64,000 bases of DNA from Guadua angustifolia (GCA_036346375.1 CM070520.1:16627791-16691790); one strand, 5' to 3'; positions 21,720 through 34,299 are shown, counted from the stretch's first letter. The notes: generated by a model not told the origin, from the letters alone. Translations and numbers: made by a program.

Positions 21720-24700
21720 CTAACTAAGCCGATGACCCCAGTCAAGAACAGAGGTTCTGAGGGGAATCTTAGCACGGAGCGATTGAAGACGGAGTTCTTC
21801 CAGGAACCAACTCTTCCAAGCATAAAAACAAGGGTTGACCGCTCTGAAAATCCGATCGTTTCGCTGCTTCCAAATGCCCCATGAAGCAATCATGAAAATA
21901 TCCAGGAAGAAGGGTGAAGTCTCACTGGAAACCGCGTCAGCGATCCTTTGGAAAATATTGATGTTGAGGTTCCAATGAATTTGCAAGGCATTCCAGCAAG
22001 CAGAACTGAAGGAGCATTGGAAGAACAGGTGATCACGGGACTCTTCAACGTCATGGTTGCAAAGGACGCAGGTGTAATCCAGATCAGGAAGATGGCAATT
22101 TTTCCTCTTGAGGATGTTCCTGGTATTGAGGCGATCCCAACAGAGGAGCCAGTGAAGACTTTCAGCTTGGAGGAGCAGAAGCCCTTCCAGATCCAGGTGA
22201 TAGGATTGGGGGCAGCCAAATGGGAGAAAACCCTCTTGTAGAACTTGCTGGGGATGTAGTCCTTAGACTTCCAGATGTAAACCCATTCATCCAACGAGGC
22301 ATTGTTGATATCGACCTCAGTGATGAGAGAATGAAGAATTTGCAGCTCTTGGAAAGCCTGATCGGAGAGGGGAAGGTGAAAGTTGACCGAAATAGCAGGG
22401 TTGGTGATGAAGGTGCGGACGTCAGTCTGGCGATTCCGGACAAAGGAAAAGAGGTGAGGCAATTTCGAGCACAAATGCTGAGGTTCCAAACATCCTCCCA
22501 CAAAAGGACCGTATCCCCTCTCCCTACTTGACACTGAGCAATACCTCTGAATTGGTCCAACAGAGATAGGACGTCTTTCCACCAAAAGGACCCAGTGCTG
22601 CCCGCCGCTTGAGGGAGAACAGAATGATAATAGGCCGACCAAACCAGATTAACCCAGGGGATGTCCAACTTGTTATAAAACTTGTGTAAAAACTTAAGTC
22701 TGAGGGCGTTGTTGTGAGTTCTTAAGTTAATGACGCCAAGACCACCTTTGCTCTTCGGCCTGCAGACCTTATTCCATTTGATGAGAGATTTGCTGGAACC
22801 AGTAATCTCATTTTTTCCCCATAAACAGACTCGCCTAGCTTGATCAATCCTGTTGATGACAGCAGAAGGGAGATTAAGGCAACACATCGCGTAGGTCGCC
22901 ATATGGGAAACCACGGAATTGACCAATTGCAGCCTCCCACCAAAGGAAAGGAGAGAGGAGAACGAGGAGACCCTCTTGCGAATTCTGAGGATCAAGGGCT
23001 CAAAGTCTTTAATGCGAGGCCTGATGATACCCATAGGAAGGCCAAGATAGGTGAATGGGAACTTTTCAACTTTGCAATCAAAAATCCCAGCCAAAAGATC
23101 AATCTCCGAGTCCACCATATTGATGGGGAGGATCGCTGATTTAGAGAAGTTGATTTTGAGACCAGTTGCAGCCGAGTAAGATTGTAAAAGACACTTGACA
23201 GTGAAAATGTCATTTTGGCAAGCTTTGATGAAGATGATCGTGTCATCCGCGTATTGAATAATCGGAAAATCCTGATTGCCCTCCATAGGCAAGGGAGAAG
23301 AAATGAGACCAGAACGTCTAGCAGCGTTGAGGATGTACTGAAGCAACTCAGCAGCAATCGCAAACAGGAGAGGCGAGATGGGATCACCTTGCCGGACACC
23401 TCTCTTGCAGTGGAAAGGCTTGCCAGGGACACCATTCAGGATCACCGAGGTGGAAGCAGAGATGAGGATTTCCCTAATCCACATTAACCAAGTTTCTGGG
23501 AATCCCAGCGCCGAAAGCATGGCGATGATAGCGTTGTGTTCAATGGTATCAAAAGCTTTTGCGAAGTCCAACTTTAGAAGAACAATTTTCTCCTTTGATC
23601 TTTGGCAGAGATGGATGTACTCATAAGTCCAAGCTAAGCAGTCTTGAATGGATCTGCCTTTGATGAAACCATATTGGTTTTTATGAACCAGATCCGGCAT
23701 GATGGAGTTTAATCTAGTAGCCAACAGCTTCGTAATCAGCTTGACAGAGAGATTGAGCAAGGAGATAGGCCTGAAGTCGTTTGGCGTTTCCGGATTGCTA
23801 GATTTTGGGACCATGACAATGAAAGAGTGATTAATCGAGCTGAGAGAAATCGTGCCATTAAAGAAGTTGTGGCAGAGGCTGTAGAAATCGTGCTTTATTA
23901 TATGCCAACAATTCTTGTAGAATTTTCCGTTGAACCCATCAGGGCCAGGAGCGCTATCGGAATGGAAATGAAGAACAACATCATCAATTTCTTGGGAAGA
24001 GAAGGGGGAAACAATCCAAAGAAGGTCTTCTCTGCGAGGGACGAGGGACTGAAGATCAAACAGCATAACCGGGTAATCGGAGCAACCCATTCTGGCCAGG
24101 AAGAAATCAAAAAGCAACAAAGCCTTGGCTTGGTGATCATAGAGAATATCCCCATTACCATTAGTGAGAGAGGTGATAATGTTATGACGATATCTTTCAG
24201 ACGCTTTGCTGTGAAAGAATTTAGTATTTTCGTCACCAAATTTGACCCATTGAGTCTTGCAACGGCTTCTCCAGTAGATATTTTGATAGTTCAAGAGGGT
24301 GGACAGCTTGTTTTTGAGGATGTCCCTGAAATTTCTTTCCTGAATGTAAAGAGGTCTGTACTGCTCAATAAGGTCAAGGACCGCAATGAAATGGGAACAA
24401 TTGGAGGATTGCTTTTTAATGACAGAGAGACTCGTCCGCCAAATTTGGAGTCTGGACTGAAGGCGCTCAAGCTTGGTCTTGACAATGTTGACAGAGGAGG
24501 AAGCACCAATGCTAGGCAGGTTCCAGTTTAGCTGGATGATCTGAAGAGTGTCTTGCCGGTCCAACCAATAGTTTTCAAATCTAAAGACAGCCGGTTTGGG
24601 GATGGAGGTTTGAATCTGAGCCAAGCAGGGAACATGGTCCGACATAGTACGGGCTAAAGGTAGCCAGAGGGTAGCAGGGAAAGAAATAGACCAGTGAGGG

Positions 24701-25335
24701 GAGGTCAAGCACCAATCTAACTGCTCCCAAAGAGGGTTAATTTGCATGTTACTCCAGGTGAATCTCTGACCTTTAAGGGGGATTTCGATGAGACCAAGAG
24801 AGGTGATGGTGTTGTCAAACATCAAGGCATCACTGTGTCTCCCCCCCGGCTTGTTTCTATCCAAGGAAGATCTGTAGAGGTTGAAGTCGCCCATAATAAT
24901 GAGGTCTTCCTCATCTTGGATGGAAAGATTGGCGAACCAAGACAAAAATTGGGTCTTGCCAGGGCCCGAGCAAGGACCATAAACCGAAATGAACGTCCAA
25001 CTCCTGTTATCATGGAGGGAGGAGAATTTGACCATAATGGCAAAGGGAAGGCAAAGGATGGTCTGACCCAAAAGAATAGACCCCACCCAAGCCACCAGGA
25101 TACCCCCAGAAGCACCAGCCGACGGGTGGAACGAAAACTGATTGAATCTCTTAGGGGCAAAACGTTTGATATCCGAATGATTGAACGTGGAGCGTTTCGT
25201 TTCCTGAATAGAGATCACCGAACACCCAGAGTCCTGAATTTTACGACGAAGCAAGTTGCATTTGCCCTGATCATTCAACCCCCTGACATTCCAATTAAGG
25301 ATGGACCAGTTCCGGTTACGAGGGTGAGAGCTCAT
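21720..25335 (-). pseudogene. LINE ORF2: APE-type endonuclease and reverse transcriptase
   Basis: A continuous minus-strand frame (open from 25554; likely start MSSHPRNRNW at 25335) encodes the endonuclease with its expected landmarks: 'LNWNVRGLND', 'ISIQETK', 'ISVYGPC', 'IMGDFN' and 'MSDHVP'. The reverse transcriptase follows, with 'SAPGPDGFNGKFY', 'FRPISLLN', 'KLDFAKAFDTIEH', 'RGVRQGDPISPLL', the catalytic YADD at plus 23241-23252, and 'FTYLGLPMG'. Two frameshifts, at about 22450-22490 and about 22155, throw the C-terminus out of frame. Beyond them, the zf-RVT segment with 'YTCVLCNHDVEESRDHLFF' is still readable near 22020-22085, and the frame ends near 21720. The catalytic core is intact to the eye; the C-terminal third is broken. 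The product would nick target DNA and prime reverse transcription of the element's RNA. Confidence 0.92.
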
Positions 25336-25647
25336 AATAAGTGTGCTGGGGGAATTGCAAATTGCCAGAGGGAACAACCCGGAGCGGCAAAACAACGCTA
25401 GGGCCAAACCCATCAGATTGAAGCCAAAATGACCGAAAAGCCCAATCACAGAGCAAGGCCAATACAGCCAAGACAAAGGAAATAGCAGCAGGAAATAAAG
25501 GCCTTGCAAAAGCATTCCCACATCGTAATCACAACAGGCACCATATAAACCCAAAAGTATCCCAAGAGCAGCATCTCAGGAGAACAAAGTTGATGTCCAA
25601 ACAAAACATCCTAGCACCAGACTCCCCAAAAGCAGATAAAGGACTAT

Positions 25648-28600
25648 TCATTCTAAGCAGATTCCCCTGAAGAGCGCCACCTGATCCACCTCCATAGGCG
25701 AAAGGCCACACAGATCAACGGCCACCTTCCGAATGACCTGGGCAGAGATCATGGGTGAATTGCCTCTTAACTCATTAACCTCTTCGACAGAAGGAAAGTG
25801 CAAAGGCTCATGAGGGCTTTGAGGATCACCTGGGGAGTTCGTAGGTGAAGAGAAGTCTTTGTGAATTTGTGACCTAGGCCTCTTGAACAGGGATGCCACA
25901 CTGGGTTGTTTTAGACCTTTGTACTTGGCCTGCAATCTTGCACTTTTCCTGCTACCCGAAGCCAGACATTGATGGACCGGCACATCCATCCAATTGGACG
26001 ATAGAAGACCTTCGGGAGGATTAGCATTCAAGGCCAGAGCTGCCTTTCTTTTCCTCTCATATACCACTGAAATTCTGCTGTGACAACTGGGAATTAGAGC
26101 GGCATCCTGAGAACAAGGCACACTCGCAAACCTGGAATCCAAATGCCAGGACTCGAGCCACATCAGACGCAAAGTCGGCGGAGAACTAGTCGAGGAAGGC
26201 ATGCGATCCAGGCATAGCCTGGGCAAACCAAGGGAAGTGAAAAGACGAAGGGGCGAGAGGTTGAAGGGGACCAACAGATTAATCCTTGTCCCCGTCCATT
26301 CTGCCGGTTTGAGAATGCCGAACAGGAAGGCAGAGGCAGAGACTCTGAAGACCGATAGCTCATTGCATGAGGAAGGGGCAGCAATCTGTAATTCGGACCC
26401 TGCAGCACGATCACTGGGAGGGGAGGGAGCAACATCCTGAGCTTGCAAAGATAACCCTTGCAAATGATTCTTCATCAGGGAAGTCAACAACATCTAAGAC
26501 CTCTGGGATGGCCGGTGGCTGTATGTCCTCAATAACCGCAGGCTGGTTCCAAGCAGCAATCCCTGCGGCCTGGTTCTGCTGAATTTGCACAGCTTGGTCC
26601 CATACTGGGTCACCTTGGGCAGGCTCAAGAGGGAATTGAGGAGGAGCAAAAGCTTCTGGATTGAAGTGAAGCACTGGCTGAAAGTTCTGATCTTCCAAAG
26701 GGTCCTCGTCTGGGAGGAGATTCGCATCAGCAAATTCATGAAACAGGATGATCACCGGAACAGTCCAGGAAGTAGCAGCACCATTAGGACCAGTGCCGGC
26801 GCGGAGGACAAGCCTTCTGGGGATGTCCGCGGGGGAATCAAAGAGGCATTGCACAAGCACATGAGAGAGAGACCTGTTGTCAATACGCCACCTCACCAGA
26901 CGGCCGAAAGGCGCAAGCTTGCTCCAAATACACCTGTGACCGCAGATCCAAAGGCAGACCCAGGAACATTAGCCAGCCTATTCTGGCGTAGGGAGCATTA
27001 CGAGCATTGATTCCTCTGTCATGTTGAAGGAAACGAACACGAACACCAGCAACAAAGTGATCGCCCACAGAAATGAGTTGGTCTCTACTGAATGAACTGC
27101 TGAGGTGCAAGAGGCCCAGCCCCAAAATAGAACGACAGGTCTGGTGAACTGGAAATTGGAATTCTTCGGCAATGTAGTCCCTGACCTGGAGGAGAAAGTC
27201 ATCATAATCTTCTTGAGCAATCTCTCCATCCGGATCAACCACTAGCACCCAATCTTCATGAAGCCTGGGAGGGAACCCGCTAATGTGGACGCTCGCCCTG
27301 TCCGATCGGAGCGGGCCCCCGTCCTCAACTTGAACGTGCTGGGGAACGAAACGAGCCTGGTTGAAATCAAAATTCGCCATGGAAATAGCAGATGAAGGGT
27401 CGGTATGGGGAGGAAGGGAGGGGGACGCAGGAGGGAGGGAGAAAACCCGATGAAGATCACTGCAACGGGAAGACGAAGAGATTTTGGGGAAGTGGGCCCT
27501 CGGAGACAGAGAGAGGGGAGGGGGGGTGGAGGAGACCAGAGACGAAAAAACCCCTCCCCCATCTCGAGGCCAGAGGGAATTTAAAAGAGCAGCACCGATC
27601 CCGCGGCTAGGATTGAAGAGGAAGAGGGATCTGGACGGACAAGATGAGGGATGGACAGAGAAACCCAAGCGAAGATGGCGGGAAGGGGCAGGGAGAGGGA
27701 TGGAAGAAAACCCCAGCCCGATTGAGACAGGCGCACTAAGCCTCCGCCCAAGGCTAAGCCCCCTGTCAGCCACCTGACAAGCCCTCTGACCAGCCATTAA
27801 GGCGAGACCAGAAGAGGCATTGGGAACCATCAGCACAGGGAGCGCCGAAGGAACCTGGGAAACGCCTGGAAAGGGCCCATTTGAATTCAAACAAAGAGCC
27901 AAGCTAGAACAGACAGGATGAGAAGCAACGGCAGAGGAACTGCAAGGAATCCCGACCCGGATCACACTGCCAATTTGGAAAGAGGAAATTGAGGAAGCGC
28001 CGAGAGGGCAAGAGAAATCCCCAACAGTGATGAAACATGAAGAACCCTGAGAATCAGACGCAGAGCGAATTGGAGGAGAAGCTAAGAAGGAAACCCGCTT
28101 CGGAGCATCCAAATAGATGAACCCATCGCCTTGGGCCTAGGCTCAGGGAGGAACGAAGGACCAGGGATCTGAGACCGCTCCACCTGCGAGGCCGAAATGA
28201 AACGCTCCTTGGCACCACGCCAAAGAGGATCATAGTCCCTCCACGGGAAGAAATAGACGTCGAAATGCTGGGTTGTGAATCTCTTAATGGAGCAAAGGTG
28301 TCGACCGACCCGGCCATTAGCAACGGAAATCCGGAAATGACGGCCAGAGACAGGCAGCAGATGATAGCCTGCAGGAAAACCACCAAGAATTGAGCAAACT
28401 GCTAGAGCCGCAGAATCACTATCCAGCTTGAACGTGTTCCTTCTGAAGTAGACCAGTAAAAAGAAAGATCCCTTGGCATAGGGAGCATCATGATAAACAA
28501 CCGAATTGAAATTCGAAAGACAAGACCGCTGGAAAGAGAAGCCCAGGTTGAAGTCCAGATTAAGCTCCCCCACCGGGGGACGAAGGTCGAAAGCCGACCC

Positions 28601-29193
28601 AAGAGAAGAGGCAGAATGACCAGGCCTTTTGGGGTAAGACCAAGAATCTCGATCCTCCGAGCGCCAAATAAGATAGTCCTTCTCCCAATTAGCACCCCCA
28701 TCCCTCCACAGGAAGAACGAGAGGTCAAAGCTATCCGAGGTGACTCTGGAGAGACCAAGAACCAGGAAGCCACTTTCTTGGAAGCAACAGAGCAGCGAAA
28801 GTGGGATTGAGACGCCTGCAGGACATGAAAGCCCGCTGGAGCCCCACCTAGAACAGAATGCAAGGTGAGGGCAACCGAACGAGCATCCAGATGGAAGGAG
28901 AACCTCTTGAAAACCACCAGAAGGAAGAAAGAGCCACGAGGAGAGGAAGAGGGGTGGTGAACCGCCGAGCAGGCGGACAGGAGGACCCAGGAGCGAAAGA
29001 GATTACCCAAGCCCGGAAACCACCTGATCGGGCTAGAGCTACCATTTTTGGAGAAGATGGAGAAACGGGGATCATCACGGGGCGCAACAACCCGCATGGG
29101 CAAGGAAGGCGAGCCGCCAGAGGCAGCATACCCGCTGGGATGAAGAACACTGGGGGAACTGCAACAAGGCCGGAGAGAAAGGGACAGAGGCAC
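25648..29193 (-). pseudogene. LINE ORF1: RNA-binding/nucleocapsid-type protein, frameshifted
   Basis: The protein is spread over four overlapping minus-strand frames. Frameshifts lie near 28755, 28112, 26900 and 26415-26490. The N-terminal part carries two copies of one ~100-residue domain: 'RGSFFLLVVFKRFSFHLD' with 'LGGAPAGFHV' (about 28960-28660), and 'KGSFFLLVYFRRNTFKLD' with 'LGGFPAGYHL' (about 28480-28190), each closing with a 'FFLWRD' or 'YFFPWRDYDPLW' motif. A Ser/Pro-rich linker follows. Then comes 'MANFDFNQARFVPQ' (about 27380) and a conserved domain with 'VHISGFPPRLHEDWV' and 'GWLMFLGLPLDLRSQVY'. The C-terminal portion includes 'SRKSARLQAKYKGLK' and ends near 25648. From memory, this order resembles grass LINE ORF1 proteins. 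The duplicated first domain is noted as unusual. The host chromosome gains nothing evident from it. Confidence 0.75.
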
Positions 29194-29229
29194 GGGAGGC
29201 GGGAGAGCGGAGGCGGAGGGGTGATTTGA

Positions 29230-29629
29230 AGCGCGTGCTAGATTAGAAGACTATATGGTGATATTCTTTATGCTTGTTTTGATCAACATAAAGCAAATAC
29301 ACATTTAGTTCTTCGACCTTTCTCTTTTTCTTGATTAGAGAACATTATGACACACATAAAGGAACAGTATACTGATACGTAAGTACCTTGACAGCCAGAA
29401 AAGTATAAGCGCTACTATTATACTCCAGTGCAACTGTACAAGAAGTAGATGCATGAAAAGTATGGCCTTGCTCTAAAACTATCTAGCACACTCTATAGGT
29501 CATGACAGTCACTTGCATGAAACATACCTAGTTATGTTCGATGAAGGATTCTAGGCATGGGAAGCGTTGCACCGATCAACTATTTCTGGGCAACCTACAC
29601 CCTTCTTTTTTTTTTTTATAAGTAATTAA
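29230..29629. other. Array sequence right of the LINE
   Basis: Includes 'tatggccttgctctaaaact' (29461), a companion-box remnant, and array box 7. No gene. Confidence 0.45.
29555..29580 (+). other. Array box 7 (truncated)
   Basis: The box follows CTAG and starts GMGSVAPI; homology to the other boxes stops after about 20 bases. Confidence 0.4.
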
Positions 29630-30295
29630 ATTCTTTGTAGCACTGACACGTCGATTTGTTGCCATATCGGTGTCCGACACGTGTCCAATACGGATACGAC
29701 ACCGACACGCCACTCGACATGTATCGGTCACGTATTGGACAATTAGATAGCTAAAATAAATAATTTTAATATTTGATATGGCTTCGACACTTCATCGATA
29801 TGCATCTGACACAACCTGGCCCCACTCAGCAACCTAAAAGGTAACTCTAACCACTCGAGAGGAGCAAAACACCAACATCGAGGCTTCATTGTAGAAGCAT
29901 GTTGACATTCTAGATAATTGTGGTCCGTCTAGATGAAATGTGAAATAGAGATGTAAGTATTGCAAATATGTTGGCACTAGTATCTAATCTAGACTTAAAG
30001 CGCACTTGCTAAAAATTATTAATGGCGATTGAAAGATATATCCTAAGGTGACGTTACCTATTTTTGCTCAGCTTAGAAGTGAAATTGCAAGAATCGAGGT
30101 ACATATTCCTAGTTTACGCTTTACATTATTTCATTTTGATAAGTACATAGAAAAATAGAGAATAATACATATGTATATTATTATTACTATTTAAATATAT
30201 ATAGCAGTGTTGCCGTGTTGGTATTTTTTTGAAAAATGACAAGTTCTGTGTCGGTGTCATGTCAACGTATCCGTATCCGTGCATCATAGATTGGA
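29630..30295. repeat. Probable DNA-transposon remnant with 'gtgtccgacacgtgtcc' repeats
   Basis: The left part has 'tatcggtgtccgacacgtg', 'caatacggatacgacaccg' and 'gtatcggtcacgtattgg'. The right part has 'gtcggtgtcatgtcaacgta' and 'tccgtatccgtgcat'. The two ends are related in inverse orientation. Such GATACG/GACACG-rich ends are common in grass DNA elements. The interior is AT-rich and non-coding. Limits are approximate. Confidence 0.45.
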
Positions 30296-31214
30296 TTAAT
30301 TCCTTATATGACCCTGGTATTTGGGGAAATTCATGAATATGTCACTGACATATGGGGTAAGGGTCCACAAATCAGTGAGACAATGAGTGGCATATAAGGG
30401 ATGAGGCAAACTTAAGTATAAGATGCTACTCCTGTGATGTTCTGATTGCATTGTTGTTCTGGCCATGATTTGAGTGGCTCCAGAAATGCTGCAACATTCA
30501 ACATGGCATCACATGGAGCAAAGCTTTGGTTTGCCTGAAACCTACCCATTTGTATCTCTTCAACCCAATTATTAATCTTCAGAATTTATCAGTTATCATA
30601 TTTGTAAATAATGGATTTTCTCATTGATTTATGTCACTATCTATAACCCGCAAACTTCAGGTACGAGGCACGTGCCCTAGCATTTGTTGGCATTCCGCAT
30701 TCGAGATCCAAAGACAAAAATGAATCTTTTCCTTTAGTCAGACAAATGACTGCACAGTGAAGTTGACATTTCTCTGTAAGAATTGAAGAAGTAAGATCAG
30801 TGTATATTGTACATAAAAGAGTTTGTTGTTCTTCCACACTTCAGTGCACAAAAAATAGATTAGGTCTATGAACTGTCTTGACAGTTATATGTACTTTTAC
30901 TAGAGACGCAAAATAGTGTTCACATAAAGGTTGTTAATATTTAGACCCCAGTAGCATGAAACGACTCTGCACAGAGGACATGAAACTGACGAAATGAATG
31001 ACATGATGGAGAGAGAGAGACATACATGACCAGATATATCACCAGTTGATGCCTACAACTGGTCCAAGTTCCCTTCTAGATGTACAGTTCTTGACAGATT
31101 GATGGAAATATGGCATTGCTCTGAAACTGTCAACACTTCTGGACATGACACAAGCAGCATTGCCAATCAAGCATTTCTTCAACATGAATTTTACCTACAT
31201 ATGTTGTACTGTAG

Positions 31215-31443
31215 GCATGGGATACATTGGGAAATTTCAAGAATAGAATACCTAGGAGGAACTAGGAATTTTTTAAAAAACGAAGAAAATAGACATCAAA
31301 ATTCGTGTCGAAGATGACCACGAACTTGGGTGAAAGGGGTGTAAATCCCACATGACTCACCAACTAAGCTATGCTCAGTTTCTTACATTGGAAAATTTTG
31401 TCTATCAACTATATCAAGATTCTCAGAAGTTGGTGCAGTTGAG
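31215..31443 (+). other. Array box 8, type B, split by a SINE
   Basis: The box follows TGTAG. Without the SINE it reads GMGYIGKFCLSTISRFSEV... for 68 nt and ends at a good donor-like site, GAG|GTAAGT (GT at 31444). The upstream part has a pyrimidine-rich tract and 'catatgttgtactgtag', like a splice acceptor. This is the best preserved copy together with box 13, which has exactly the same length. Confidence 0.55.
31238..31383 (-). mobile_element. tRNA-derived SINE with 15-bp target-site duplication
   Basis: TACATTGGGAAATTT (31223-31237) and TACATTGGAAAATTT (31384-31398) flank a 146-bp insert. Read on the minus strand, the insert begins with a pol III A-box, TAGCTTAGTTGG, near its 5' end. It has a weaker B-box-like GTTCGTGGTC about 45 bases further on. 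The 3' end is 'ggtattctattcttg' rather than a plain A-run. It sits inside array box 8. Confidence 0.75.
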
Positions 31444-33267
31444 GTAAGTAATCCCTTGTTGAAAGTTATATCTTTGTTACCTCGACAAGTTCGTTTGCCT
31501 TTTACTAGCTAGATGTTGAATGGTTTTTCTTATATCTAGCTAGGATTTGGTGTGACTATGCTGTGTACTTGCTAAGTAGCATATGCTTGCTTATAGACAG
31601 TGTGTGGTTTTCAATAAATTTGTCAGTTTATGACAGCATCAAAGCTTTTACTCTAGTAGGTGATGTACAAAACTACTTAATTTTCTGTCGTCGATCTTCC
31701 TAATTGCATGACTACCACCATTTTTTGTTGGGTCCTTGATAAAACTAATTTAAGATAATGAATTAATTAACATAAATCCATTTCAAGCACATTTTTTTGC
31801 TTTCTACTTAACAGGGAGCGGGAGAATCTCACCATCAGGGGGCACCTGCTTGAACGAATATAGCTGCTCCAGTTTTGCCTCTGCTCATCGGCCACACGAT
31901 GCTAACAGGCTAATTAACATCGAGAAAAGAGTGGGGTGTCAGACTATTGACGTAATGGGCAGCCTAGACAGGTGCAGCTAGCAAAGTTCTGGGCATAGTG
32001 TAGAAGCACAGCCTACTTAAACACAACTGAAAATTTTATCCACTGATTCTCCATTTGAGTAAAGAAATATATGTGCAGTTAGTAAACTAGAAACAAAATG
32101 AATATGAATCAATGGTCAATTCATCTTTCTTGTTTCCATGGTTTGATCAGGATAACAAGGCACTTTAAAGAGCAATGGATCTGATGACATGTATTAAGCA
32201 TCCTGAGCATCACTAAAGAAAATCTTCCTGGTCAATCATGTTTAGCGTCTGGTATATCTATGCAAGGCATAGAGCTCCTGACACATTATACATTGCAATC
32301 AATCTCTTCACCCCTTCAGTGTATGGCAACCCTTTATATAGATGAACAACAAAACAAAGAGAACAGCTAACTAAGACATAGCTTGGTCTACAAATTTGAC
32401 CTCTGATCCCAGTAGTAGTTGTACTTGTACACTCCGGTGCACGAAGTGTAGATAAGTCAAAAATTCTCTAGGGATGCCTCCTTTATCTCGTGGAAACTTC
32501 CGAGTTTGAGCCAAAAGAAACAACAAGAGCGATGAAAGGACATCAATCTGCAGCACATTGTTTTTCGAATTTACCTTTGACTGATCCAAGAAATTATTGT
32601 TCTTCCACGTGCCTCTACTGCACAGAATTGTATTGAGTTTGTAAAGAGTACTCTCTTTGTTTCGCTATATCATCTATGACATCGAAAGTATCTGTTTCAA
32701 TATACTATCTATCTATTGAGGGAATGAAGTGTAGTTATTGCAATTTTTCCACTCACTATCCCTACTAAAATGCTTTAGAAGAGGTTGTGTGATTGTATTA
32801 AGTTATATAATAGGAGTATGTAGTGTCATTTCTCATTAACTAATTTTTAAAATTTAGTGCTTTGTACTGTCATTTGTCATTAACTATTTTTTAAAATTTA
32901 GTGCTTTCTTGGTCTGTGTGCACAGTGGACTGTGGACGAAACAGAGGAAGCACGTAAAATCATTACTACTGTATGAATTACCCTGAAAAGTGTGCACTGC
33001 ACTAGAGTTGCAAAATGAAGCGCATGATGCTTGCAGTCATGGGAAATGGTAATTTGCAGGCCTCAATAACTGAGTAGAATCACTTTGCACAGAGACCATG
33101 GAACTGAAATCTTGCTGGAGAGACATACATGACCATATCTCAGTTGTCACTACCAACCGGTCCAACTTCCCTTATAGTTGTAGAGTTTAGGTGGATTAAT
33201 GAAGTTATGGCCTTGCACTAAACCCATTTGAAGCCCTAGGTGTGAATTATTACTATGTTGGACTTTA
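31400..33267. other. Array sequence
   Basis: Carries the full set of array blocks: 'ttgtcagtttatgacagcat' (31620), 'gggagcgggagaatctc' (31816), 'gtgcagttagtaaact' (32075), 'tagcgtctggtatatctatg' (32250), 'tgcaaaatgaagcgcatgat' (33010) and 'accggtccaacttccctta' (33157). Small duplication: 'taactaatttttaaaattta' at about 32840 recurs at about 32882. No gene. Confidence 0.5.
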
Positions 33268-33268
33268 G

Positions 33269-33340
33269 GCATGTGATGCATTGAGAAATTTGGCCTATCT
33301 ATCCATTTAACTAGTGCTGAATCATACTGTTTCTGATATA
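33269..33340 (+). other. Array box 9, type B (broken)
   Basis: The box follows TTTAG. The third codon is TGA (GM-stop), and the donor-like site reads GATATAAGTAA instead of GTAAGT. Otherwise 'gcattgagaaatttggccta' is well conserved. Confidence 0.5.
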
Positions 33341-34069
33341 AGTAATTTCTTGTTGACATTAGTGCACGCATCATACATGCCTTTTACCTTCATAAGTTTT
33401 TTTTTAACTAGCTAGATATTGAAAACATAATTGTTTATATTAAGACAGTATGCGCGCGGCTTGACTATGTTGTGCACCAGTTAATTTACATGCATCCTTG
33501 GTTACAAAATAGTGTGAATGAGACGAGCTTGGCCAAACTTGCAGAGCAGTCGATGCACAAGATAACTTGATCTGGTCATTATTTGTGCCTAACTAAAGCG
33601 TGTCGATGAAGCAACAAAGCGCAAGCAAGCTGCCTGTGAATATTCATTCTAGAAGAATCACAGCGCTACATGCTCAAGCAGAGCACAGCTGCAAATTGTT
33701 CACTGGTCAAAATAAAATCAGTTGTTCATCGCAAAAGAAATAAATAAAAAACCAGTCTCATGTTTTATTATATATTTTTGTAGCAAATGAGCTTGGCAGT
33801 TGGCAGCCATGTCTAAAATGCCCAGACCCGAAGTTTCAGAAGGAAAAAGAGTGTCTGTTTCATGCATTCATCATATTTCAACATAACCAAAATTCTGTAC
33901 ATAAGGAAGAGTATGTTCATAACGTTGGCAACCACAAGAAATAAAGTGTTGGCCAGTGCCATACTCTACTGCAATTGTACTGGAAGTAGATGCGTGAAAA
34001 AGGCACATTAGGTGAGGTTACATTAGCCATTTGGGAGGAACTAGCAGCAAAATTCTTTCTTAGGGTCTG

Positions 34070-34287
34070 GTCTGTTTGGTAGAAATCTAGATCTTAACTT
34101 CACATAAGATCTGAAACTTATAGGCTAAAATAAAGTGAATCAATTTTATATTTTTAATCTACAACGTAAATAAGATGATTCATCTAAACACTCTTAATGA
34201 TGGCAGCTCCATCTAGGCAGTAAACCTAGAATACCTAACTCCATCGATCCACGAATCTAATCTACTTGCTCTTGTTCTTACCAAACA
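34070..34287. mobile_element. Decayed MITE related to 807-1030
   Basis: Shares 'tctgtttggtag', 'gatctgaaactt', 'taggctaaaataaagt', 'aaataagatgat-catctaaac' and the closing 'taccaaaca' with the element at 807-1030. Its terminal palindrome is degraded. Confidence 0.65.
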
Positions 34288-34299
34288 CATCGTTAATTT

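Larger units (their letters stand above)
21378..29229 (-). mobile_element. L1-type LINE, near full length, decayed
   Basis: The poly-A tail is the T-run at 21378-21384 (plus strand). Minus-strand order is: GC-rich leader near 29.2 kb, a long ORF1 region (29193-25648), ORF2 (about 25335-21720) with endonuclease, reverse transcriptase and zinc-knuckle parts, then a ~340-bp 3' untranslated region. At about 7.85 kb it is long for a plant LINE, mainly through ORF1. Several frameshifts make it immobile as it stands. I found no target-site duplication: the left flank is duplication copy B and the right flank is unrelated array sequence. Confidence 0.9.

Noticed and set aside
22840..25401. Several plus-strand ORFs of 70-234 codons across the LINE (e.g. 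23827-24531)
   Set aside because: They are antisense to the endonuclease and reverse transcriptase of ORF2; the minus-strand frame carries all the domain motifs.
27392..29229. Plus-strand ORFs of 72-123 codons in the ORF1 region
   Set aside because: Antisense to ORF1, Arg/Gly-rich only because the region is GC-rich.
31238..31383. A tRNA gene (A-box-like TAGCTTAGTTGG on the minus strand)
   Set aside because: The B-box is degenerate, no cloverleaf or anticodon arm can be drawn, and a target duplication marks it as a SINE.
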